A DNA stretch of 64,000 nt, from the NCBI GenBank assembly GCA_948144175.1, contig CANXME010000316.1, forward strand, positions 47,537 to 111,536, in the 5' to 3' direction. The notes under the pieces were generated by a model, which did no database searches, was not told the DNA's origin, and saw only the letters and a program-made list of their open reading frames with translations. Made by a program: the position numbers and the translations under genes. The first letter of the stretch is position 1. The number at the start of each line of letters is the position of its first letter. Shown piece after piece: positions 11,801 to 22,200 of this stretch. The DNA is from Closterium sp. NIES-65 (lineage: Eukaryota; Streptophyta; Zygnematophyceae; Desmidiales; Closteriaceae).

Positions 11801-14800
11801 ATTCCGCCCTCAGCGAGTGCAGCCACCCCAGCACCTCCTGGGGAAGGGGAGGGGAGGGGAGGGCAGGGGAGTAACAGGAAGGCACATCAGCAATGGTGCA
11901 GTGGGGGTGGGAGACTGGGTGCAACACCGCATGTCCATACCCCGGCACCACCCTTCCCGCTGCCAGTCCCCCCCTCACGTGCTCCCCCAGGTGCTCCTTG
12001 CTGGGCCTCTCCCTGAGCTCCGCTCTCAGCGCGTGTAGCCACCCCAGCACCTCCTGGAAATGGGAGGGGAAAGGGATGAAGGATGAATCAGCAATGGCGG
12101 TTGGGAGGAAGGTGTGTTTGGGAGTGGGGAACAAGGGGAGGGGGGAGTAGTGTTGGGGCCAGCCCCACGCCCACGTGCTCCTCCCATTTGCCGTTCGGGC
12201 AGCAAACATGTTTGACGCAGCAAACCTGTTGGAGGCTGCGAAGCGAACATGGTCTACAGGTTTGCTGCCTCATACAGTTTTGCTGCCTCCAACAGGCTCG
12301 CTGCGTTGAACAGTTTCGTGGGAGGAATGAGGAATGTTGCATTGGGGGTGGGCAACCGGAGGTACGAGCAGTTGGGGGTGCATGCCAGCAGCCAGCTCTC
12401 ACCTGATTGGCCAGCCCGTGCAGCGGGCCGGCAAGCCCATTGAGGCCGGCAGAGAGGGCGAGGAACGGGTCGGACAACGCCGACCCCACCAGGTGGGTGG
12501 CATGCGCGCTCACGTTGCCGCCCTCGTGGTCCCTGCATGCACCGATGGTCACATAGCGCACAGGTCAGGCGATGGTAGGTTGATTAGACGATAGCAACTG
12601 GGGAGGTGACATGGAAAGAGGAGATGAGTGGGAGGGAGCATGTAAGAGAGCACATAAGGGAATGTGGGTGACAGTGAAGCGGCAGCACCTATTAGCCAGT
12701 CACGCGAGGATGGTGAGGTAGAGGCGCAAGAGCTCGCGAGGATGGTGAGGTAGAGGCGCAAGAGCTCGCGAGGATGGTGAGGTAGAGGCGCAAGAGCTCG
12801 CGAGGATGGTGAGGTAGAGGCGCAAGAGCTCGTGAGGATGGTGAGGTAGAGGCGCAAGAGCTCGTGAGGATGGTGAGGTAGAGGCGCAAGAGCTCGTCCA
12901 TGCGCTCCTCGTCAAACCCCATCATGTGCGCCAGATTCCCCGCCTAGTAAGGTGCAGCCATAGGAGCTCTGTAAGTTGACTCACGCGTGGATGGTGAGGT
13001 ACAGCCGTAGCAGCTCGTCCATCCTCTCATCATCGAATCCCATCATGTGCGCCAGGTTCCCCGCATAGTCCAGATCCTCCCGTGCCGTCCGCACGCCCGG
13101 CCGCGCGCCGCCCTCCTTGCAGCTGCGGTTGTAGATCCGGGCGGCGATCTCCGGCAGGGCGGCGATCAGATCTAGGCTGTCGTCTAGTGCGTAGCGCCAG
13201 AGGTCCCGCTTGTGCGTGCCGCGGTGGTACGCGGCTGCGAACTTGGAGGTGCGCTGCAGGGCGAGCACGGCTATGGAGAGTTGAGTCATTGGGTGCAGCG
13301 ATGGTGGGAGGGACCATATCACCTGACACACCGCGTCTGTATTGGGAGTGGGAGAGAGCGACAAGGGAGAGAATGGAGGGGGGAAAAAGAGGAAAGAAGA
13401 GAGTTTGGGACTTGGAGGAGCATTGCAGGGCGAGCACGGCTATGGAGAGCTGACTTTAGCAATGGGGGGAGCGACCAAATAATCTGACACACCGCATCTG
13501 CGTTGTGGGGGAGAAAGAGCGAGAGGGGCAGAGAGGCCGTAGCATGAGGGGCAGAGCGAGGGGTAGGGAGAGCAACGCTCATCCTTGGACAATTAAGTCA
13601 CACCCATGACAGTCCTGTATATCAACGGCACCATTACAGCACATTATCCGTGTCATAGTCACCCGCGTCATAGTGACCTACCTGGAAGTCTCGCTCTGTC
13701 CTGAAGCTCCACAGCCAGCGACACCGCCTGCTCCTCCGTGGGTACCTGGTGGTGTGGGGGGGAAGGGCGGGAGTGGGCGATAGGGAAAGGAGGGGCTGGA
13801 AGCGCAGGTGGGAAGAGCGTGCAATTCATCTGCATTAGCATGGAAAACCTATATCATCTCCCCCAGCACAACCACACTGCAATCACCCCGTTACAGCCAC
13901 GCCCTTACAGTCACTTATCTACAGTCAGCCCCCCACTCACATCGCCCGCTACAGTCACCCCCCACTCACCTCGCCCGCTACAGTCACCCCCACCTCGCCA
14001 GCTACAGTCATCCGCCCACTGACCTCGCCCGCTACAGTCACCCCCCACTCACCTCGCCCGCTACAGTCACCCCCCACTCACCTCGCCCGCTACAGTCATC
14101 CGCCCACTGCCCTCGCCCGCTACAGTCACCCCCCAGCTCAACTCGCCCGCTACAGTCACCCCCTAACTCACCTCCCCCGTGAGCAGCAGCCAGAGCAGCG
14201 CCTCGGGCAGCGGCTGGCCGCCGTCGAGCGCGGAGGGCAGCTGCGCCTGGCACTCGGGGATGGACAGCCCGCGGAACTTTATGCCCTGGCGCACGGCGCA
14301 CCGGTGGAGGGAAGAGCGGGAGAGGCGAGGAGGCGAAATGGTGGAAAAAGCGTGGGGGAAAGGGGGGAGAGGAGGAAAAGAGGGAGAAAGGGGAAAGACG
14401 GAGGAGGGGAAAGATGAGAGCAAGTAGTGATGGAGCAGAGGAGGGACGAAGACGGGCGGAAAGGTGGCGAGGGGGGTAAGTGACAATGCAGGGATGACAA
14501 TTGGAGCGGGTGGTACCTGGAGCGGTTGGTACCTGGGCGGGTGGTACCTGGAGCGGGTGGTACCTGGAGCGGGTCGAGCTGCGACGTCTCCCAAAGAAGG
14601 CCCTTGATGCCGCGCATTCCGCCCACCGCCTGCCACGTGGCACGTCGGAATGATGCACACTCGTGATTCGCACTCGATGCATACTCGGATGAGTAAACAA
14701 AGCGGCGACGGCACAAGTGGCTTATATATGCAGCAAAGTGGCATCTCGCAACTTCGACGCATTGTCATTTCGCGTTCGAGACGGCGGAGGAATAGGAAGG

Positions 14801-15497
14801 GCGCGACGAGGCGCGCGCGCGCGTACCATGTTAACGGTCACGTCGCCCAGAACCATGTCGCCGTACTTGGCTTTAATCGCCGCGAGTCGCGCGCGCTGCT
14901 CCGGCACCACCTCCTCCATCGTCTCCCGCAGGTCCACCAGCTCCGGCACGCGCTGCGGCAACTGCAACGCACAGCGCGCAGCGCGCATCGAACAGCGCGC
15001 AGGCGAGGCGACAAGCGGCGAGAGGGAGGGCAATGGCAAGATGGCGAAGAAATGAGGAGGCGACGTGGATAAGCTCGCAGCAAAATGGGAGAACGTTGGG
15101 ACGAAAGAATTTGAGCGTAGTGCGGGAAGGCGGCACGGCACAAGGAAAGACGCGGGTTCTGCGGCGGCGCACCGTGGAGGAGAGGCGGTGCGGTGCGACG
15201 TCTTCCACTCCCTTGAGAACGCCGCCGGGCTTAGAAGCGGCCTGGTGAGAGGGTAAAGGAGAAAGGGGGTAGGCAGCAGAGTATCGGGAGAGGGATTGAG
15301 CGACGGCACATCGCCTTTCAACCGGAGATTGTTATTCCAGTAAAACGCCAAATGGAGGATTGATTTTTTCTCTTTTTGGTTAGCAAGAGCGATTCGCTCA
15401 GAGCACGACGAATCCGCATCGCGTCAAGTCAATACAACAAGATTCGTACCTGTCGGACAGACGACGCAACGCGGCTAAGTACACGTCTGAACGCCAT
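8879..15497 (-). CDS. CSY: Mitochondrial citrate synthase, 13 exons
   Basis: Condenses acetyl-CoA and oxaloacetate in the TCA cycle. Exons (minus): 15497-15450, 15241-15173, 14961-14827, 14629-14564, 14285-14172, 13745-13682, 13336-12985, 12532-12403, 11837-11628, 10365-10315, 10014-9941, 9411-9360, 9019-8879. All phases agree and give 501 aa, close to the 470-510 usual for plant mitochondrial forms. [16 protein letters not shown] is an Arg-rich presequence. Landmarks are [44 protein letters not shown] and [20 protein letters not shown]. The catalytic triad is His in GGNVSAH (about 293), His in VPGYGHAVL (about 367) and Asp in [10 protein letters not shown] (about 422). The C-terminus [15 protein letters not shown] is typical. 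Several exons have extra partial copies in the adjoining introns, some keeping catalytic residues, so mis-splicing is conceivable. Confidence 0.93.
9510..9554 (-). repeat. Copy of citrate synthase exon 12
   Basis: Repeats FYTVLFGVS with the acceptor and the adjoining intron (CACCCCACCAG). It then diverges from the intact exon 9411-9360. Lies upstream of the intact copy in transcription order. Confidence 0.8.
10094..10132 (-). repeat. Copy of citrate synthase exon 11, 5' part
   Basis: Repeats [12 protein letters not shown], including the catalytic Asp, with acceptor and about 40 bases of upstream intron. The intact exon is 10014-9941. Confidence 0.85.
10449..11411. repeat. 18-bp minisatellite, about 53 units
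   Basis: Unit AGTCAACGCTATCCACAC with scattered C/T changes (AATGCT), filling citrate synthase intron 9. Because 18 is a multiple of 3, five frames stay open and give artificial hexapeptide-repeat ORFs. The flank GCAGTCAACGCAGTCAATGC beside exon 10 looks like the seed sequence. Confidence 0.95.
11447..11596. repeat. Direct duplication joined by a perfect palindrome
   Basis: The segment about 11447-11518 (CCCAGTTATTGCAGTCAACG to GCACTAGCAGCACTCAA) is repeated at about 11546-11596. The two copies are separated exactly by a 26-bp perfect palindrome at 11519-11544 with the core TTTTGAGTCGACTCAAAA. Lies in citrate synthase intron 9, next to exon 9. Confidence 0.9.
11519..11544. other. Junction palindrome, 26 bp
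   Basis: Perfect palindrome with core TTTTGAGTCGACTCAAAA, exactly between two direct copies in citrate synthase intron 9. Confidence 0.9.
11923..12053 (-). repeat. Copy of citrate synthase exon 9, 5' two-thirds
   Basis: [20 protein letters not shown] through [10 protein letters not shown] with its own acceptor at 12053. It then leaves the exon sequence before the donor. The complete exon is 11837-11628. This copy retains the catalytic-His motif but has no matching donor, and would shift or truncate the protein if used. Confidence 0.85.
12706..12950 (-). repeat. Copy of citrate synthase exon 7 end expanded into a 32-bp minisatellite
   Basis: 12888-12950 repeats [20 protein letters not shown] of exon 7. 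The last 32 bases of the exon (encoding LLRLYLTI, with GAGGATGGTGAGGTAGAGGC on the plus strand) are then repeated about six times to 12706. The remnant GTTGACTCAC lies at the junction with the intact exon. Confidence 0.88.
13415..13497 (-). repeat. Copy of citrate synthase exon 7, 5' end
   Basis: Reads [12 protein letters not shown] after its own acceptor, skips the middle, then matches a later piece of the same exon (GCAGGGCGAGCACGGCTATG). It is therefore an internally deleted duplicate of the exon that starts at 13336. Confidence 0.75.
13905..14171 (-). repeat. 29-31 bp minisatellite next to the exon 5 donor of citrate synthase
   Basis: About eight units of CCTCGCCCGCTACAGTCACC plus CCCCACTCA. 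Read on the minus strand each unit contains GTGAG, so the donor-side intron sequence beside exon 5 (14285-14172) has been multiplied. Confidence 0.85.
14505..14575 (-). repeat. Tandem copies of the exon 4 donor of citrate synthase
   Basis: About four copies of a 14-17 base unit, GTGGTACCTGGAGCGG on the plus strand. Each supplies a CAG/GTACC donor on the minus strand. The first, at 14564, fits the reading frame. Confidence 0.75.
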
Positions 15498-16216
15498 TTC
15501 TTGGAAAAAACAAAGGCGAGGTGCTTCAACAAGCAGCGGCAATGGTGGATTCGAGTTGAGGGCTTGGGAAGAAGAGTGGCGTTGGGGTGGAGAGCTACTG
15601 GGGTGGAGAGCTAGACTCGCAGGTCTACTGTTGTGAGGATCGAGATTAGTCAAAGAATGCCAAACGAGAGCAAGCTTCAAGACAGTCGGGAAAGTGGTAT
15701 AGGGCGGAGACGGGCTACCTGTCCCTCTGGTTCAATCTGCCGTGACAAGAATAGGGCGAATGCGCCTCGACTGCACGAATTCGCCCCTGTTGGAATGCGG
15801 GTGGAATTGCTGCCGTGTCACGTGATCTCGCAGCGCATGGAACTGCTCGTGTGCTTTCTCACGGTTTGTGCCAGCTGGCATCTGCCAATTCCACATCAAA
15901 ATTGCATCGCCTTCATCCAAGGCATGTCATTCGCGGAACGGCGGAAGTGCTTTTGTCACGTGCTACAAGAGCGTCAGGAGTGGAGAGAACATCCAGGTGG
16001 CGTTGTTTTACTCGCCTTGAATCTTATCGTGTCCAGGGTAGATTCGTAAAAGCCTCTGACTGGTCGCAAATCATGGACAAAAAATGCCATTCACCCGCAC
16101 GTGTGCTTTTGCAGCATTGCAACTACGAATGTAAAAATTTACACTAAGAGTTATTATATAAGATAAACAAACACCAAAACCACTAGGCAAAGCAACTAGT
16201 TCATGGCTTCACAGGC

Positions 16217-19200
16217 TTACATAACCTCATCAGAGGCCAGCAATGTATCGATATGCATGGTAAAGAGTTGGGTGCCAGCGAACACCTGCAACAACAAAAA
16301 ACTCATGCAACTCTTTGGAGTTGAACAAGAAACATAGTGCGTAATGTGATGCTGAAAACACTGGCGCAATATAGTACAATGAAGATGGACAGATCATTTA
16401 AACAAGCAGGGCCAGTGCGTAGTAGGAGAGGGGAGGAGCATGCCTGAAAGAATTCCTGGTCATCCTCTGGGAAGCCGTTGACAAAGCTCTCCTTGAGAAG
16501 AAGTGACACCTGCCATGCCATCCCATGCCATGCCATCCCATGCCATCCCACCCATACCCACATGTTGAAGTTCACTGGAGTACATGATTCAAGAAATTCT
16601 AGGACATTCTGGAGCTGTAAAATTAGACACAACACTCACCCGCTGGCCGCCCTGATTGACGCTGGTGATGGTGTGAATGCGCACGTCGGTGCAGAAGGTG
16701 TCGATGTAGCTCCTCAGCGTCAGCAGGAAGCCATCCGCTGCTGCCACCTGCTCTCACAATCACACGCACACAGAGAAAGAGGGAGAAAACGGGTGAGAAA
16801 GAGCCAGGAGTGACATGCGCACGTCCGTGCAGAAGGTGTCGATGTAGCTCCTCAGCGTCATCAGAAAGCCGTGCGCTGCTGCCACCTGCTATCCCTCTCG
16901 CACTCACACTCACTCACACACCCATTGCAGCCGTCACCCGTGTGCACAAACACACACACGCACACACATACAGAAAGAGGGAGAAAATGAGTGAGAAAGA
17001 GCGAGGAGTGAATGGGAAAGAAGGAGATGATAATGCATGCGCATGGCTGATCTGTGGTTGCTGTGCACCACACCACACAACACAATCCGCTTTATCCTCT
17101 GCAATGCCCGCCTGGCCCTACACCCAACCTGGCCCTCTGTTTCCCCCTCCTGACCCCCACCTTGTCCACTGTTGCGCCCACCTGGGTCCTCTATTGCGTC
17201 CGCCTGGACTCACCTGACAATCTGTTGCACCCACCTGGTCCTCAGTGGTGCGGTACATGCGGCGCTTGTCAGCGTGCAGCACAGAGGCAAGGGCGGAATG
17301 GTATGGCTCGAGGCGGCTGCTTTTGAGGCGCCTCAAAAACAAAATTTTAAGCACCGCAGCTCACTGGAAATATGCACGGAAATACCCCCACCTGGTCCTC
17401 AGTGGTGCGGTACATGGGGCGCTTTTCAGCGTGCGGCACGGAGGCGAGTGCAGAATGGTAGGGCTCGAGGCAGCTGCTTTTGAGATGCCTCAAGAACAGA
17501 TTCCCCCTCAGCACCACAGCTCACTGGGAGTACGTCCGAGCCTCACCTGGTCCTCAGTGGTGCGGTACATGGGGCGCTTTTCAGCGTGCGGCACGGACGC
17601 AAGCGCAGAGTGGAAGGGCTCGAGGCGGCTGTACAGGTCCACCTCGTCTGGTAGGCGCGGCAGGTACGTGGGCACCTTCACCTGGTGGGGAGAAAGGGAG
17701 AAGGGGAGCAGCGGAGTGGAGTGGGTGGTAAGTGCAGCAAGGAAGTTGCCGCAAGGTGAAGAAGAGGACGAATGGATAGAGAAGGGGGGTTGGTTTCACC
17801 TTGTCCTTGGGGAAATGTTCACCTTGTCCTTCTCACCGTATGTTCACCTTGCCTTTGGGAATGTTCACCTTGTCCTTGGGAATGTTCACCTTGTCCGGGA
17901 ATGTTCACCTTGTCCTTGGGAATGTTCACTCGGATGAGGTTGCTGGCTCGGTCCTTGAGCTCCACTGTCTTGTACTGCATGCCCACCTGCATGGCACCAC
18001 GGGGGGAGAGGGAGGGGGAGGGTGATAGGGAGGGGGACGAAGAGGGGAGGGGGAGGGGAAGGGGGAGGGGAGTGGGGTGATGGGAGGGAGGGGAAAAGGG
18101 AGAGAAAGAGGGAAGAGTAGGGAAAGGCTGCTGTCACAATCATAATCACAATCGCAGTGTCGCATGCATCATTACGCGAGGAGAACGCGACTGATGAGGA
18201 AACGCAAGACTCACAAGGAAAGGCACGGGCGCATCGAGGAATGTGAGGAGCTGGCTGGGTAGAATCTGTGGCGGAGGGGGTTGGGGTGGGAGAATAGGGA
18301 TGGAGGTCGAGAGGGGTGGACGGAAGATCATAGGGATGGGCATTGAGTAAGAAGCAGCACGGCAGCAATGAGATGGTGGCTTGTCTCCTGGCAGCAGGAT
18401 TCACACAGAAAACAGGCAACACGAGCACAGCGGGTGCTCAGTGCAACTGGTGGCAGCAGACAGGGAGAAAAGAAAGACGAAAGAGCCGAGGAGAGAGCAA
18501 TAGGAGAGAGGGTGTAGCATGGGGGATGATAGAGGAGAGAGGACTGGGAGGGAAGAGCGGCACGGACCGGCAGCAGCACGGACTGCCAGGAGAAGGGGCG
18601 GATCATGGGGATGAGCGACAGCACCACCGCTGACAGCACACTCTGCACCGACGCACAGGCAAAAGGGGGAGAGGGAGGGGAGGGAGATGAGGGGTTGGGG
18701 GAGGGAGGATGAGGAGAAGAAGGGAGGAATGGAGGGGTTGGGGACAAGGGGGGAAGAGTTGGGCAAGGGAAGGGGTTGGGTGGTTTGAAAGGTGCAGCTG
18801 GTTGGAGAAGACGTGGGGGATGAGGCACGAGAGGGGGGCTGAAGGGGGGCATATGGAACTGAACTGAAAGCTGACGGATGGGTTTAGCGGCAGCAGCAGT
18901 GGCTCGGGAGTGATGCGGCAGCAGCAGGGGCGCAGCAACAGCATGAGCAGGACGAGGGAAGCAACGGCGCTGCCGCAATGGCATGCACGCACCAGGTTGG
19001 GGCAGACGAAGACGATCTGGCGCTCCAACAGCACCGCTGCCAGCACCGTGAGGATCTGAAAGGGGGGTGTAGCGGCGGGGGCAGGGGAGGGGAGACGTGG
19101 GCGGCGTGGAGAGGAGTGAGGGAGAGGTTGGGGCAGGCGAAAACAATCTGTCGCTCCAACAGCACTGCTGCTAGCACTGTGAGGATCTGGCAAGGGTGTG

Positions 19201-22200
19201 GGGGCGGGGGAGACGTTGGGGAGGTGGGATGGGAAAGGAAGGGAAGATGTGATGTGAGGGGAGGGGAGGGGAGGAGGAGAGAGGGAAAGGGAAGGGAGGA
19301 GAGGGGGATAGATAGAGCAGTGGGAAGGAGGAAGGAGGAGGGGGGAGAATGAGGAAAGCCCGATGGGTGGTACGACGGGCATGTGACACAATCCCACAAC
19401 CACAGCAGCACGCACATGAAGGCGTTTCAACTCACATTGTCAAGGCTGAGAGAGCGGCAAGCAGCAGCAACAGCAAAACAAGCCACCCCAGCAGCCTCCT
19501 CGGCGTGCATGGGAGAAGCAGCCTCCTCGGCGTGCATGGGAGAAGCAGCCTCCTCGGCGTGCATGGGAGAAGCAGCCTCCTCGGCGTGCATGGGAGAAGC
19601 AGCCTCCTCGGCGTGCATGGGAGAAGCAGCCTCCTCGGCGTGCATGGGAGAAGCAGCCTCCTCGGCGTGCATGGGAGAAGCAGCCTCCTCGGCGTGCATG
19701 GGAGAAGCAGCCTCCTCGGCGTGCATGGGAGAAGCAGCCTCCTCGGCGTGCATCGGAGAAGCAGCCTCCTCGGCGTGCATGGGAGAAGCAGCCTCCTCGG
19801 CGTGCATGGGAGAAGCAGCCTCCTCGGCGTGCATGGGAGAAGCAGCCTCCTCGGCGTGCATCGGAGAAGCAGGTCGTCAGCGTGGGGCGGAAAGCAGAGC
19901 TCATCATTATCCAGCTCGCTGCGGAGTTTGACTCACATTATCGAGGCTGAGAGCACGACACGCAGCAGCAACGGCGAAGCACGCGACCCCAGCGGCCTCC
20001 TCAGCATGCATGAGCTCTCTGAGGAGCAAGTCGTCAGCGTGGGCGGGGAAGCAGCGCTCGTCAATATCCAGCTCGCTGCGGGAGAAGCCGAGCGGCAGCA
20101 GGTGCGGCAGCGGGTGGAAGAGCATGGCCTGGCCGCACGGAGGGACTGCAGAGGTGTGGTACGCGCACACGATTTGAAGTGCGTCGTTGTGATGATCCTG
20201 TGGGGGAGGCGGGGGAAGGGGGAAGGGGGAAGGGGAAGGGAGGTTTTGGAGCGGCAGCAGGTGAGGCAGCGGGTGGAACAGCATGGCCTGCCCGCACAGA
20301 GGGACCTGCGGATGTGTGGCATGCGCACACTTGTGCAGCGCATCGTTGTGATGTTCCTGGGGGGGTGGGGTAGAGAGGATCGGGAGGGGGTTTGGGAGGA
20401 CGGGGGATAGACGGCATTGGGGCACAAGGCACCATGTTTTACGAACAAGCTGGCTTGCAGAGGGCATCTACCCATTCCACACCTTCCCCCTCTCTCCGCC
20501 TCTCTTCCTCCCTCCCTCTCTCCCCCTCTCCCCCTCGCCTCACCTCGGCCCACTGCCGCACAGCCTCCGCCCCGCAGTCCCCCTCCCCCTCCCCCTCCCC
20601 CCCGCTCCCCCCCCCGCCCCCTCGCCCTCCCCCCCCTCCACGAGCCCGCGATAGAAAGCATCGTCGTCGTCGTCCTCCTCCTCATCCCCATACTGCTCCT
20701 CCTCCGAATCCTCCTCCTCACTCTCCCCCCCGCCCCCCTCCTCCTCGTCCCCCTCCCCCTCGTACCCTGGCAGTTCCTCATCCGACCTGCAGCACGGGGC
20801 ATGGGCGGTGGGAAGCGGAGGAATGAGTGGGTGACCTTCCGAGCACACCATACCAAACCACACCACACCACACGGCACCATTCCAATAGTTCATCCTGCA
20901 CCGCCTCATCACACACCAGCGCAGCCCTGCTCACCCAGAGTCCTCAGTGAGGCTGCGATACAGCTTCAGCGAGGCAACACACCACACCACACCACACCAC
21001 ACCACACCACACCCCAGCACACCTGTGCCCCTGCTCACCCGGAGTCCTCACTGATGCTGCAAGCCAGCTTCAGTGACACACCACGCCACACCACGCCACA
21101 CCACACCACACCACGCCACACCACACCACACCACACCACACCACGCCACACCACACCACACCAACACACATGTGTGAGGCTGCGATACCCCATACACATG
21201 CGCCCTTGCTCACCCCGAGTCCTCAGTGAGGCTGCGAGCCAGCTTCAGAGACGCCTTGCGCTCCATGCCCCAACGGCCCCCACCCTCTCCTGCCCCATCC
21301 CCATCGCCTTTCGCCGCCTTGCTACCCCCGGTGCCAGCACGCATGTCGTACTCGTTATAAGGGCACGGGCCTAACGGGTTATCATCGTCGTCTACAGTCA
21401 TGGAGCGTCGCAGCTTCAAAGAGGACCCTCTCGGGCCTCCCATGCGCCTGTCTTCGTCCCCTTCCTCTCCACTCTCCTCATCCTCCTCCTCCTCCTCCTC
21501 CTCGCTCTCATCCTCCCCCTCCCACAGCGTAACCATTTCTTCATCGTCCCACTCCTCGTCCTCTCCCATGGTACCCAAGGCCTCATTCTCTTCGGTCATA
21601 AGTCTAACCAGCTTCTTACCCCCACCTGGCCCCTTCCCCCCTGCCTGCCCCACCTCTTCAGTCATCAATCGAACCAACTTCTTCCTCCCCCCTGCCCCCT
21701 TCCCCTCTGTTTGCCCCACTTCTTCAGTCATCAGTCGAACAAGCTTCTTCCCCCCACCTGCTCCCTTCCTACTTGCTTGTCCTGCCTCCTCTGTCATCAA
21801 ACGCACCAGTTTCTTCCTCCCACTCCTGCCCACCTCGCTCCTTACCTGCTCCTCTTCCTCCTCATCCTCCTCCACCTCCTCTTCCTCTTCCTCCCACCCC
21901 CCACCTCCCCCTCTCTCTGCTGCTCGCCCCGCATCTTCAGTCATCAGCCTAACCAGTTTCTTTCCGCTACCTCGCTCCATCCCCCCTGCTCGCCCTGCCT
22001 CCTCTGTCATCAGACGTACCAGCTTCTTCCTGCCACTGCCCCTCCCCTCGCTCTTCACCTGCAACTCGCTCTCCTCGCCCTCCTCTCCCTCCTCCCCACT
22101 TTCATCCACTTCCCCACCTCCCTTCCTCCCCATTGCTCGCCCTGCCTCCTCTGTCATCAGACGCACCAGCTTCTTCCTGCCACTACCGGTGTTCTTGTTC

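Noticed and set aside
12200..12310. Hairpin-like inverted repeats (GCAGCAAACCTGT / ACAGGTTTGCTGC) in citrate synthase intron 8
   Set aside because: Short and imperfect; too little to call a regulatory RNA or a mobile element.
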